Position numbers and translations under genes: made by a program
Part shown: piece after piece, positions 11,150 through 22,156 of the stretch
Position numbering within the stretch: position 1 is the first letter of the stretch
Layout: the number at the start of each line of letters is the position of its first letter
Assembly: GCA_006176705.1 (NCBI GenBank)
Contig: QRFJ01000007.1
Span: 3,197,089 to 3,261,088, forward strand
Length of the DNA stretch: 64,000 bases
Source: Cocos nucifera
Lineage: Eukaryota; Streptophyta; Magnoliopsida; Arecales; Arecaceae
Direction of reading: 5' to 3'
The notes under the pieces: generated by a model
What the model was told of the DNA's origin: nothing
The model's input: the letters and a program-made list of their open reading frames with translations, nothing else
Database searches by the model: none

Positions 11150-12110
11150 GCGCTCGCGTTAGGATGAGGTTCTCCTCCTATTTCTAACGGACTGTGGGGG
11201 CACATTTGGACCGTCGTCCGTCTCCTCCCATCTCGTCTAAGATGAACAAGGTCTTCGACTTTGCTCGCGTTAGGACGAGATTCTCCTTCTATTCCTAACG
11301 GACTATGGGGGCACATACGGACCATCGTCCGTGCCTCTCTCCTCGTCTCGTCCTTTGTGAACGAGGCCTTCGACTTTGCTCACATTAGGATGAGGTTTCT
11401 CCTCCTATTCCTAACGGACTATGGGGGCACATACGGACCATCGTCCGTGCCTCTTCCTCCATCTCGTCTTTTGTGAACGAGGCCTTCAATTTTGCTCGCG
11501 TTAGGATGAGATTCTCCTCCTATTCCTAACGGACTGTGGGGGCATATACGGACGGTCGTCCATGCCTCTCTCCCCATCTCATCCTTTGTGAACGAGGCCT
11601 TCGACTTTGCTTGCATTAGGACGAGGTTCTCCTCCTATTCCTAATGGGCAGTGGGGCACATTCGGACCGTCGTCCTCTTCTTTCGTCTCGTCCTTTATGA
11701 ATGAGGCCTTCGACTTTGCTCACGTTAGGATGAGGTTCTCCTCCTGTTCCTAAAGGGCTGTGGGGGCACATATGGACCATCGTCCGCGCCTCTTCCTCTA
11801 TCTCATCCTTTGTGAACGAGGCCTTCGACTTTGCTCGCATTAGGACGAGGTTCTCCTCCTGTTCCTAACGGACTGTGGGGCACATTCAGACCATCGTCCG
11901 TCTCCTTCCATCTCATCCTTTATGAACGAGGCCTTCGACTTTGCTGGCGTTAGGATGAGGTTCTCCTCCTGTTCCTAACGGGCTGTGGGGGCACATATGG
12001 ACCATCGTCCGCGCCTCTCCCCCCGTCTCATCCTTTGTGAATGAGGCCTTCGACTTTGCTCGCGTTAGGATGAGGTTCTCCTTCTGTTCCTAACACGACA
12101 ACTATCGGTT
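11150..12110 (-). repeat. TTAGGA-hairpin array of element B
   Basis: About nine units with a period near 112 bp begin around 11157, 11270, 11383, 11504, 11614, 11725, 11842, 11947 and 12065. On the plus strand each reads GTTAGGATGAGGTTCTCCTC followed by CTGTTCCTAACGG, so TTAGGA and TCCTAA can pair around an inner GAGG/CCTC stem. The tail has GGGGGCACATA and CGTCCGTGCC. The many short open frames here on both strands are repeat artefacts. Confidence 0.88.
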
Positions 12111-12339
12111 GCTTCTTTTCTGTCATCACATAGCTTTTGCGCCCAGAGATAATATTATTTGCTGGGGGAGAATTTTATCAAGGGAAAGTTATTCAGGTCG
12201 TGGGGGCGTTGCTCCTTCAGGTTCTCTCCAGCAGTAAGTCCCGGAACGGACGACCTCCTCTATCTTATGCTGGCCTTCTCAATTTGGAGCAAGCTCTTGG
12301 CTTTGTCACTGGGAGACGACGAACCACCGATGTACCAAG

Positions 12340-14530
12340 CTCCTCCTCGGAGTAACGTTGATAACGTCATGAGGCGGCCGACCTTGTCGTTTCTGATTAC
12401 GGCAGCGCCCTTGATCGATCTTCTCCTACTTCAGGCTGGCGTCGAAGAAATTTACCCAGCCGTCCCTTTCTGACGAGCTCCTCAATTTCATCTTGGAGTT
12501 GGATGCATTCCTCAGTGTCATGGCTGTGGTCGCGATGGTAGAGACAGTACTTGCTTTGATTGTGCTTGTTTAGGGGAGACCGTAATCTTTCTGATCTTGG
12601 CAGCTGGTTCTTAACTTTCGTGAGAATTTGAGTTCGAGGAGCGTTGAGGGGGCGCAGTCGTGGAACCTTTCGAGAGGAGGACTTCTTCGCGCCCTTCTAT
12701 CGAAAATTTCTTGGTGGCGAGCTCGAAAAGTTCGGGCCTTGCTTGCGCTGTGGAGGTCGTAAGCGCGGCCGAACTTCATTCCGTCCCTCTGTGAAACCTG
12801 CGGGAGAACTTCATGCCCCTTTATCGGGGCTTCCTTGTAGTCATACTCGAGATGGAGTCCTCGCTTGTCCTGGGGCGGTCGTGAGCGCGGCCAAACTTCA
12901 TCTCACCTCCTGTGAAATCTTTGTAGGGAGATTTCTTGGTGACATACTCGAGCGGAAGTTCGGCCTCACTTGCGCCGAACTTCATTCCGATGATAAGGTT
13001 TGAGGGGGGAGTTCGGCCTTACTTGCGCCAAACTTTATTTCGATGATGAGCTTCGAGGTGGAGTTCGGCCTCACTTGCGTCGAACTGGAGAACTTCCTGC
13101 TTCTTTGTCCGAACTTCCTTGACGACGAGCTCGAGGGGGAGCTCGGCTTTGCTCGCGCCGAACTTCATTCCTCTTTCTTGCTCGCGTCGAACTTCATTCT
13201 GCTTTTCCGCAAAACCTTCTGTGGGAGAACTTCTTGCTTTTTTTGTTCGGACTTTCTTAACGACGAGCTCGAGGGGGAGCTCGGTTTTGCTCATGCCGAA
13301 CTTCATTCCACTTTCCTGCTCGTGCCGAACTTCATTCCGCTTTCCTGCTCACATTGAACTTCATTCCACTTTTCCGTAAAACCCTCCATGGGAGAACTTC
13401 CTTGACGATGAGCTCGAGGAGTTTGGGCCCGCCTACTTTCGTGAGCGCGGTCGGACTTCGCTCGGCTCTCCATCATCTGTCAGCCGCTCTCTTAAGGCTT
13501 CTTCATCCTTCAACTTGAAGACTTCTTCCATGCGGGCATATCTCTCGGCTCGAGTCAGTAGATCGGCAAAGTTTCTTGGATACTTTCTTTCCAGCGAGAA
13601 TAGCAAGTCATTTATCTAAAGGCCGCCCTTGAGTGTGGCCATCGCAACAGACTGGTCCAAGTCCTGAACCTCCAATGCCGCGGCATTGAACCGGGTGACG
13701 TAAGCCCGGATGGATTCCTCCCGCTTCTGCTTGACACTCATCAGAAAATTCGAACCTCGGCATGGACGTCGGCTGCTGACGAAGTGAGCCACAAACTGAC
13801 TGCTCATCTGATCAAAATAGAAGATCGTACTCGGCTTTAATGCTGAGTATTAGCTTCTAGCTACTCCCTTTAAGGTAGATGGGAAAGCTCAGCACAGTAT
13901 GACGTCTGAAGCACCGTGGAGTAGCATCATGGCACTAAAGGCCTCCAGATGATCAATCGGATTAGAAGTTCCATCGTAGCTCTTAAGTTGAGGGAACTTG
14001 AAGTTTGGTGGAATGGATTCTTGCATAATTCGGAGGGAGAAAGGAGGTTTGACGTGGACGTCAGCATGATGAGCCGGGGCGACGTGGCCGAGCTCTTCAA
14101 TCCATCGGCCCATCTTCCGTAGTCTGCGATCGAGGGCATCGTCTTAGTTGCAGATCTTGGGGGGCTTCCGACCATAAATGGGGAAGGTCTCCCTCAGGAG
14201 AGAACTGTGATCCGAACATGGATCCTCGGCTCTCTATTTCTCCTTCTCAGGGGCAACAGGTATGTTGGCCTTGGTACTCTTCCTTGGGATCGGTTTCCGA
14301 CATTTCGATAGTGGGTTTTCTAGTGGAGTCGCCACCGAGGGCTGCTGTATGGCCTGCAATGCCTCCGTGAGGCCACGGATCTATCGGACAAGCTGGTCGA
14401 ACTACTTCACATCCACCATGGGTACAGGTGGAACCCGAGCTGCCGGGGCTGAAGCAGAAACAGACGGATCTGGATGGGATCGGGCCACGGAGGCCGTCGA
14501 GCGTCGAGTCGAAGCTCTCCTCGGAGGCAT
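12340..14530 (-). pseudogene. gag of element B (broken)
   Basis: A start codon at 14530-14528 begins MPPRRASTRRSTASVARS, the family gag start also seen in E at 53720. The N-terminal gag domain follows (about 14060-13830), with MQESIPPNFKFPQLKSYDGT and DHLEAF. Then come SSQFVAHFVSSRRPC and IRAYVTRFNAAALEV (13807-13620), the LLTRAERYARMEE segment (about 13560), a repeat-expanded linker, and the knuckle CLYHRDHSHDTEEC (about 12560-12510). Stops occur near 14401, 14140 and 13617, with frame shifts. After the knuckle the sequence jumps directly to the pre-array region near 12250, so all of pol is missing. This jump resembles that in element E near 55600. Confidence 0.78.
12640..13400 (-). repeat. 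Expanded degenerate tandem repeats inside the gag linker of element B
   Basis: Units containing GAGCTCGAGGGGGAGCTCGG, TTGCTCGCGCCGAACTTCAT and CTTCCTTGACGACGAGC recur irregularly (periods of about 40-130 bp). In E the corresponding linker is short (about 54800-54960), so this is an expansion specific to B. All frames through it are open by composition, which explains overlapping ORFs of 86-119 codons that are not genes. Confidence 0.65.
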
Positions 14531-14630
14531 TTTCTCTTTGGGAGAGAAGAGGGAGATCTCCAGAGAGGAAAGAGAAAAATCGTCATCGAGCACTCTTTTA
14601 AGAATAAGGGAACCTCGGAGATTTGAGGTT

Positions 14631-14651
14631 GCCCTTCCTCTAGCGTCAATC
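14631..14651 (-). other. Primer-binding site of element B
   Basis: Directly after the 5' LTR on the minus strand, the sequence reads GATTGACGCTAGAGGAAGGG. E has GATTGGCGCTAGAAGGAGGG at the same place and C has GAATTGATGCTAGAGGAAGG. The shared core TTGRYGCTAGARGRAGGG is the likely tRNA 3'-end complement; the tRNA was not identified. Confidence 0.65.
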
Positions 14652-15611
14652 TATTGACGCAGAAATTGGTCGTTGTCGGAACTAGCTGGAGCGATGGTGG
14701 ACGAGGTCGCCGTCGGGGATCTGCAAAATAAAGTCCCATCTGGAGCCGGTGGGGTGTGGCTCCGGTAGGACCCTCCGACGATCAAGTCAGCTCCGATCAA
14801 CAGGAATGGAGTGCTCGGGAATGAGTTCCGGAGCTTGGAGAAGAAGGGGAGAGTTTAGAGATCGGAGTCTAGATATTAGCATATCTGAAGGGTCCTTTAT
14901 AGGTGGAGCTTAGTTGATGGCGATGGCCATACCGTCTGGTAGCAAGCTGTTGGGGCTGCATGGAGTTCGGTACGGAGAGGAAGGCATCGTCAGGTGGATA
15001 ATGACAGCCATACTGGTTGGTCATGGACCGCATGGGGCTGGTTATGGAGAGAGTGGTGTCGCCAGTTGTGGCGGCCATGTCGTCCGATCTCGTCACCTGT
15101 CATAGACTGATGGCGATAGTTCGTCCAAAGAAGCTTGGACTTGTGGAAGAGTTCGACTGAAGGAAAAGCTCGGGAGAAGTTTGGCTCTTGCAGGCGCCTG
15201 ACTGGAATGACGTGGAGAGAGTTCAGCTCTTACGGGAGTCTGACTGAAGCTCGGTGGTTGAGTTCGACTAAAGCCCAGCTGCTGGGAGTCCAAGGAGCTC
15301 GACTGCTAAGTAGCTCGACTGGCTGAAGGGGTTCGGTCCGGACGCTGAAAGTCCGATGGAGCTTGGCTGCTAAGTAGCACGGTCGGCTGAAGAAGTTCGG
15401 TCCGGATGCTGGGAGTTCGAAGGAGCTCGACCGTTGGGGAGTCTGAAGGAGCTCGGCCGTTGAGGAGTCTGAAGGAGCCCGACCGCTAAACAGTTCGACT
15501 GATTGTAACAGTTCGGCCAAGATCCATCTGCTGAAGCTCTTCCGTGGCTACTGACCACATCAGGCTGGGCACCGAACTTGACTTCGGCAGGAGCGGGGTT
15601 TATCCCCAACA
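14652..15611 (-). repeat. 5' LTR of element B
   Basis: On the minus strand it runs from TGTTGGGGATAAACCCC (15611) to GCGTCAATA (14652). It has a TATA box (TATAAA on minus, 14896-14901) and the R/U5 signature at about 14769-14789. The U3 holds repeated AGTTCGGTCCGGATGCTGGG and GAAGGAGCTCGACCG units (15200-15500). Confidence 0.85.
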
Positions 15612-16422
15612 AACTTCTTTCAGACTTCTCCAACGATCGAACTTCTTCTAAACTCCTTCGACGGTCGAACTCCTTTCGAACTTCTCCATAGCCGAACTTC
15701 TTTCGAACTTTACCTTCAGTTGGATTCCTCCATCAGACGAATTTTCCCTTAGATCTCTCCTCCAGCTGATCTACATGTAGATTCTTCCAGTAGACCTGCT
15801 TTCGGATTCCCCCAATAGATTCACTTTTAGACATCTCCAGCAGACTTCCTTCAAGATTTCTTCAGTTGCAGAGCTTCCGAACCCTTTTCGACCGAACTTT
15901 CGACAATCGCCCAGAAAGATCTCCTCGTCTACACGAATCCGGCTCCATACACAGCATGAACCAACTCACGCACAGACTACCTTAGAGGAGTCCGAATTAC
16001 TTTGAAATTGATATAACTTAAAGTTCATCACCAACTGACGTCTATTCCTCCGAACTTCAACTATTAAATTCTAACGGACTGGCACGACAGACACTACCCT
16101 CTGTAACAAATCCCACATGGTCCCGAGCGGCCCACTACCAGATGGTTATGATTGTCGCTATCAGTTTGTTACAGATTCCATCTATAAAAAGAATCCTTCA
16201 TATATATTTTCTCTGGACTCTTTTCTCTTTCCCAATACTCTACTACTTTTTTTTTTGAGCACTTCATTTGTGTTGGCCAGAAGAACTGATTTGATCATCA
16301 GAGAATCCTGTCAGAGCCATCACTCCCGACTTCGGTCAGAACTTATCTTGCAGGTCTCGATGGTGATCTCGTCTTCTCCAGCTTCAGCGAATTTCGACGT
16401 CCAGCAATTTTCTGCATCAACA
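15612..16422 (+). repeat. 3' LTR of element A, right fragment (after element B)
   Basis: It starts with AACTT (target duplication with 9802-9806) and continues with U3-type repeats of a CTTTCGAACTTCTCC pattern (15612-15850). Then come the TATA region (ATCTATAAAAAGAATCC, about 16180), the R/U5 signature ACTGATTTGATCATCAGAGA (from 16286) and the end TCTGCATCAACA at 16422. Together with 9658-9806 it makes an LTR of about 960 bp. Confidence 0.75.
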
Positions 16423-17302
16423 CTTATAAATATCTAAAATTGTATGTATATCCTCACAACTTTACTAATTGCATATATCCTCTTATAAATTATGTATTTT
16501 TACATGTACAACATTATAAATTACTATTTCAGATATTTATAAAGATATATACACGAAAAAACCATTTCTACTTAAAGAGGTATCATATTGTTGTTGGATG
16601 GGATATAAAAAGTAGACCTAAACAAAGCGAACAAAATATGTTGTAGTTGGACAAAATTTAGCTACTCTAAATGTTGAGATATAATAGAATTTTAGGATAT
16701 GTTAGGTTAGGAAGAATTTGATTAGAATGGGAATGAGTGATTTTAATTTTAACTATTTGGTTAAAAAGAATACCATTTTTATTTCGATCTCAAGAGGGGA
16801 ATGAAAATGTCTCAATTCTTTAAAATGTTGAGTTCGGCGACTTGGCTGTCGTCTCGGCCAGATTGAATGGGACTTCAACACCCATTAACCACAAACTGTT
16901 TCCCGGTTTATTAGCTCACCGCAATATAACGGAAACTCCAGTTAACTCCACTCTAATTTTCTACGTAGACCTCTCTCCCGGGTACTTCTATAATTTAATG
17001 ATTATTATATCGAGAGACTCAAAAATTTGTATAGATTTGATCATGAGTTAGATTTGGATCTAAAAAATGTTAAATTTTATATAAGCTTGGTCCAAAATTT
17101 GATTAAAAATAAATAGAATTTAGATCGGCCCTGATCAGATTTAAATGTGTGCTATAAAGAAAAAAAAAAAACCGAAAGGAGCTGCAGGAATAATAATTAA
17201 CACGATATAAATTTAGAAATGGAGCAAGATCATATCTAATTTTATTTTATTTTTTGGTAAGAAATAAAAGTGAAAATTTTGGAGGGGGGGAGGGGGGCAC
17301 TA
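16423..17302. other. AT-rich intergenic DNA
   Basis: No gene, RNA or clear repeat is seen between the end of element A and the TIR element. It holds A-runs and a G-run at 17281-17297. The short open frames at 16440 and 16842 have no recognisable protein features. Confidence 0.5.
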
Positions 17303-18358
17303 AGAGCTGTCAATAGATCGAGTTCAAATCCGAGTTTCATGGGTATTTATTCGATGGATCCGAATTTGATATTGATATTGGATTTATTTATTCAGACCCA
17401 GATCCAAATTTGATAAATCATGATATAAATGGATAACATCTGAATATTTAATATCCAGATTCGATAGACTCGAAATTTAAATTATATATATAATATAATA
17501 ATATTATATATATTAAAAATATTTTGAGTTGTTAGATTATAGATCTAATAGTCTAAAATCTTTCTAGAAAAAAAGCCCTAATCTATTAGATCCCTCTCTG
17601 TCTCTCGACCGACGATAGTGGGCAGCTCTCGGCGCTCTCCTTCCTCTCCTCCTCGCCTCTCCCTCTCCATTGCGACATTCGCTCGTCGGGGGTTTGCAGC
17701 TGGATCCCAATCTCGTCCGCATCCCCTCCTCCTCTCTCCCTCTCTCAGTCTCTCTCGACCGATGGTGGCTCTTGGCCCTCTCCCTCCCCTCCTCCCCGCC
17801 TTTTCCTCTCCATTGTGAGTTTCGCTCGTTGACGACCACGACTGGATCCCAATCTCGTCTGCACCTCCTCCTCTCTCTCCCTCTCTCAGTCTCTCAATCC
17901 ACAATGGCTTTTAGCGCTCTCCCTCCTCTCCTCCCTACTTTTTTCTCTTCATCGCGAGATTCGCTTATCGGCGGGCCACGATCGAACCCTAATCTCATCC
18001 GCACCCCCTCCTCTTCTCTCGACCTATGGTGGCTTTCGACCCTCTCCCTCCCCTCCTTCCTATTTTTTTTCTTTCCACCGCGAGATCTGCTCATCAATGG
18101 ACTACGATCGAACCCCAATCTTGTCTGCACCTCCTCCCCTTTCTTTCTCTCTCAGTCTCTTGATCGATGGCAGCCCTTGATCCATTCGGATCTCGAAATC
18201 GGATTCGGACATTCAGAGTTCATTAGGATTAGTTCGGATCTAATACTTCAAGATTAGATTCATTGGATATTTGGATTCAGATTTGATATCAATAATTAAA
18301 ATTAAATTTATATTTAAATATTTAGATTTTTATCTAAATTTGATCTATTGACAAGTCT
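17303..18358. mobile_element. Candidate TIR element (hAT-like or foldback, non-autonomous)
   Basis: The ends are inverted repeats: AGAGCTGTCAATAGATC at 17303 and, read from the right end, AGACTTGTCAATAGATC at 18358, 15 of 17 alike. The subterminal regions are also roughly inverted copies, rich in ATCCGAATTTGATAT-type words. TGTCAAT-type ends are common in plant hAT elements. No clean target duplication is visible and no transposase is encoded. The centre is a CT-rich minisatellite (next entry). It could instead be a non-transposon inverted duplication. Confidence 0.5.
17600..18200 (+). repeat. CT-rich minisatellite, units of about 125-145 bp
   Basis: Four units and a partial one begin near 17670, 17815, 17953 and 18080 with GCGAGATTCGCTC(A/G)TC. 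Each passes through ATCGAACCCCAATCTCGTC and CTCTCTCAGTCTCTCGACCG and ends with CTCTCCCTCCCCTCCT. The 195-codon open frame across it follows the repeat and has no protein features, so it is not called as a gene. Confidence 0.75.
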
Positions 18359-19333
18359 AAATGGGGGAGGGGTTGGACTAGTATGGTTATTTTTTTTTGG
18401 CATGATTATAAAATTTTTATTTTATTAGAAAATATTTGATGGGTAATAATATTTTTGGCTCGGCTACTCTCCACCATCGTGAACATGGAATAAAGCTTTC
18501 ATTAGATGCGTACGTCATCTCAGCTCCAAGTACTAGTCAGGTCAATCGCCATCCTATGCATCCACATCCAGAATAAATTTTTTTATTTAATTAACTCCCG
18601 CGGGCCCGAATACGAGACGTGAGGGGCATGGGACCAATAAGACCATAACTACCTCCTTCCTTTCCTCTTCTTATCTTCAACCTTCTTTGCCTTTCCCAAG
18701 AATATACGATATTTTTTTTGGCTTCCGATTCCTTGGCCAAGAAGAAGGCTCTCCTCCTATTTTGGCTCCATCCTTTATTTTCTCCGAAGCTTTTGGTCCC
18801 CATCGTTTTTGTTTTCTTGTTTCTCTCGTCATCCACTTCTCTCTCTCGCGTGTTTGGATCGCCTTCTGTTTTTACGTAGTTTCTTAAAGGTTGTTATTAT
18901 AATCGTTGTTGTTGCGCCCTCACCAAAATCCTCTAAGAAAGTCACGGTGACTCCGTTGTTGTTGTTATTGCTTCCTTGTATGCTCCCTCCTCGAATAATC
19001 TCACCTTCAAACCCTTGTATCTGTTCTTATTTATCGATTCTAAGTTCTGAAACTTCACCCTTCTGTTTTCATCTTCTTTCTTGGATCTGTTGTTCTTCTT
19101 CTCATTCCTTTGCGTTCTAAATTTTTACATCCATTCGCGAATCACCCATAGTCGCCACCTCTCGGCTCCTCCCCCGTCTCTAATGGATTCTTCTTTAGTT
19201 ATTGCCTCTCTTTCGTCTCTTTGCTTTATTTTTCATTGAATCCTGATTCAGTGAAAAAAAAAAAAAATTTATTATTTTTTGGAAATTGATGATTCACGGA
19301 ATCTTATCTCTTTTTACTTGGTAAAAGTTGTGG
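18359..19333 (+). other. Upstream region of the GT14 gene
   Basis: No gene is seen. From about 18640 to 19200 the strand is pyrimidine-rich (CTTCTTTTTCTT and CTCTCTCTCGCG type), as in long plant 5' leaders, and a leader intron is possible. Open frames here show only low-complexity composition. Confidence 0.45.
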
Positions 19334-19344
19334 TATATATATAG
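19334..19344 (+). promoter_or_regulatory. Possible TATA box of the GT14 gene
   Basis: TATATATATAG lies 61 bp before the first ATG (19405) and 100 bp before the second (19444). If it is used, transcription would begin near 19370, which leaves a very short leader. The pyrimidine-rich DNA further upstream may instead be the real leader. Confidence 0.35.
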
Positions 19345-19404
19345 TTAGAAGCCATAGGTCCTGAGTTGCTTCGGGGGGGCAGGATAGTTCTATACGTATA
19401 AAGG

Positions 19405-21521
19405 ATGGAATTTGTGAAGGCAAGAGCTCCTCTGCTTCCAACCATGGAGAAGAAATGGGCATTATGCCCGTTGGCCTTGAGCACCACCGTCTGTGTCTTT
19501 CTCGTTGTGACCTCTTTCAACATGGGCCTCCCCTCCTCCCTCCCCAGCATCTTCTCCAACTTCCGAGCCTGGAATTCGACGACCTCGAGATATGCCTTCG
19601 TGGAATCCAACCTTTCCGACCATCCACCGCCGCCCCCCGCCGGCCCGAAGATTCCCCGGCTGGCCTACTTGGTCTCAGGATCGAAGGGTGACTTGGATCG
19701 CCTGTGGAGGACGTTGCAGGCTCTCTACCACCCCTGGAACCTCTACGTGGTCCACCTGGACTTGGAATCGCCGGCTGCTGAGAGATTGGAATTGGCTTCT
19801 CGGGTGGCGAATGATACACTTTTCCGCAAGGTCGGCAACGTTCATGTGATTATTAAGGCTAATATGGTGACATATCGAGGGCCGACCATGGTCGCCAATA
19901 CTCTCCATGCTTGTGCTATACTTCTCAAGAAGAGCAAGGATTGGGACTGGTTCATAAACCTCAGTGCCTCAGACTATCCTCTTGTAACGCAAGATGGTAA
20001 CTTTAGGCCTTTCGGATTTCCTCTGCTTTGAATTGTTGGTTGTTTCAATTCTCTTGATCAGTAATTTTAATGATTTGTGTTTGTGGATGTAGATATCCTG
20101 CACACTTTTTCATCACTGCCAAGGAATCTGAATTTTGTCGAGCATACAAGTCGATTGGAATGGAAGGCGTAAGTCGATATCATTCTTTCTTTCAGACTTG
20201 ATGATGTATCCATTTTGCAGTTTGAAGAATAGAGATCATGTGGCATAACAATGGGATTGGTTTTGTGCTGTTGTTACAGGGGGCAGAGGGCAAAGCCATT
20301 GATGATAGACCCGGGGCTTTATATGTCCCAGAAGAGGGATATCTTCTGGGCCACTCAGAGAAGAGAACTACCAACCGCATTTAAGCTGTTTACAGGTAAA
20401 ATTTTTGCTACTTCCTACTTGATTTTGGTTGGAGAAAGCATAGCTTTCTCATTCGAACATGTCGATATTTGTATTCTTCTCTAATAACTTATTCTAATCA
20501 GGAAAAACTAGAACTCCGTATGTCAGTTAATTCCATCCGATTCACCTTGTCCCTTCTTTGGCTAGTTTTGGCCTCATGAGGCAAATTGGACATCAGTTCT
20601 GGTTCCCTAATCTGGCTTTTTTAGGCAACTTAGGTATCAGTTCTTGTTGGTGATGGAAACATTATTAAAAAAGAAAAAATTTCTCCATGTCGATGCATGC
20701 AGGTCATCCATCCAATCTGTTTTTCCTAATTTCATTGCAGTTATATATATACACATTCATATTTGCTTTGGCTACTTCAGAAAAAACCACCGACCATGCT
20801 TAAATAGTTCTTAAACTGCAACCATCCTATAGTTCTCATGGTGAAGTATTTTGCTTTGGTGTTAACAATACAATTCGGGCTAGGAGATACAATGTAGCAC
20901 TTCACTGCTCATGTAATAGCTTAAAACTAATCTGAACAAATGTATTCCTTTCTATATTGTGTAGAACAAAGATTGAACTCCATCACTCATTCTTTGGAGT
21001 TTGTTGTTGTTATTCAAACAGGCTCTGCATGGATGGCCCTGAGCCGGGAGTTTGTTGAGTACTGTGTCTGGGGCTGGGACAACCTGCCAAGAACTCTCCT
21101 CATGTACTACACAAATTTCGTCTCCTCCCCTGAGGGCTATTTCCACACGGTCATCTGCAACACGCCCGAGTTCGCGCACACCGTCGTGAACCATGATCTC
21201 CACCACATTTCATGGGATGTGCCCCCAAAGCAGCATCCACACATCCTCTCCCTCGCCGATGTCCCTAAAATGATTGGCAGCAATGCACCCTTCGCTCGCA
21301 AGTTCGGTGGAAATGACCCAGTGCTAGATAAGATTGATGCAGATCTCCTCGGCCGGAAGAACGGCAGCTTTGTCCCTGGCGGTTGGTGTGTGGGAAGTCC
21401 ACCGTGCTCGGCGATCGGGGACCGGACATGGCTAAAGCCAGGAGCAGGGGCTGATAGGCTAGCTAAGCTAATGGAAAGAATAGTTCGCTCGGAGATTTTT
21501 GCTTTGAAGCAGTGTAAATAA
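19405..21521 (+). CDS. GT14 glycosyltransferase, beta-glucuronosyltransferase GlcAT14-like
   Basis: Four exons: 19405-19996, 20093-20168, 20280-20395 and 21022-21521. The GT-AG junctions keep frame and give 427 residues. The protein is a Golgi type II membrane enzyme: short cytosolic tail, one signal anchor (about residues 20-38), a proline-rich stem (about 72-84) and the GT14 (core-2/I-branching) domain from about 85 to the end. Conserved blocks include RLAYLVSGSKGD (85-96), WDWFINLSASDYPL (180-193), PGLYMSQKRDIFW, GSAWMALSREFVEYC, YFHTVICN and the C-terminal PGGWC. Plant GlcAT14 enzymes add glucuronic acid to arabinogalactan-protein side chains. A second ATG at 19444 gives the MEKKW start common in the family and may be the true one. 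No damage is seen; which paralogue (A, B or C) it is cannot be told. Confidence 0.93.
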
Positions 21522-22156
21522 GATCTCAAAGTAACAAGATATCAGATTGTTGGTAGGTACAAGGTTGTCACACAAGTCATAAAACATCCAGCCAACTGTA
21601 AACTTTCTGAGAGGAAAGTGATTCGGTTGCTGCAATTGGGGATATCTGTAGATAAGTCATCAATGAGATACAGTTTAAAGAAATCTGAGATGTGTTTTAG
21701 TTAAAATTATCAATTGATTGCTTGATTCTTTTTTGTTTTAGTTCACAGATTAACTTGTTATTTCTTGTAGCTTATTGTTCTTGTCAAAAGATTTGATGGG
21801 TCTTGGTATATTACTGTGAACTCGGGAAATCTCATGCAGCCAGCTGAAATAACTCTTGGGTATCTGCTTTGCTTATAGGCTGCTATTCTATTTCTGGATG
21901 GAGAAGTGGCGTTTGATGACACTTCACAAGGGCCTGTGTCTCATGCATCTGACCATAACAGTGTCATACACTGGGTCTAAATCTAACATGTAATTAACAC
22001 TTTGTGAGATTCTGATCTCTTTAAGATGTATGCTATAAAAGAGTTGAAGGATTTAAGTTGATCATTTTGGCGATCTTTGAGAATTCTCCTTTTCAAAGTG
22101 AAGCAACCACCCTTTACCTCTGCGAGAGCAAGCATGGTTGTTATATGAGGGGTTAG

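Larger units (their letters stand above)
9807..15611 (-). mobile_element. Element B: gag-only Ty3/gypsy element nested in the 3' LTR of element A
   Basis: Read on the minus strand the order is 5' LTR (15611-14652), primer-binding site (14651-14631), gag (14530 to about 12340), the two hairpin arrays (12110-10740), purine tract and 3' LTR (10640-9807). The flanks are AACTC (9802-9806) and AACTT (15612-15616), a 5-bp target duplication with one mismatch. Nothing from protease active site to integrase is present. The two LTRs differ clearly by eye (834 and 960 bp, very roughly 85-90% alike over the aligned promoter-proximal part), so the insertion is not recent. With gag but no pol, it would need enzymes from a partner such as A or C. 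Confidence 0.85.
1..16422 (+). mobile_element. Element A: decayed Ty3/gypsy (Tat-type) retrotransposon, interrupted by element B
   Basis: The order seen is LTR end (1-484), C-terminal half of gag, protease, reverse transcriptase, degenerate RNase H, archaeal-like RNase H, integrase, a hairpin tandem array, an antisense coiled-coil gene, a purine-rich tract and a 3' LTR. The 3' LTR starts at 9658, is broken by element B after 9806, and resumes from 15612 to 16422. The double RNase H and the antisense gene are typical of the Tat lineage. Every reading frame has stops or shifts, so the copy is dead. The primer-binding site and the N-terminal half of gag are missing: the LTR runs almost directly into mid-gag. 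The LTR at 1-484 looks closer to element B's LTRs than to A's own 3' LTR, so the left end may be a recombinant or a deletion product of two elements. Confidence 0.8.

Noticed and set aside
12644..13379. Several plus- and minus-strand frames of 86-119 codons
   Set aside because: These are repeats of the gag linker in element B; the minus strand is the real gag direction, but these frames are not in gag register.
17670..18257. 195-codon plus-strand frame and minus-strand frames at 17564-18130
   Set aside because: They follow the CT-rich minisatellite, are leucine, serine and proline rich by composition, and show no domain or splice context.
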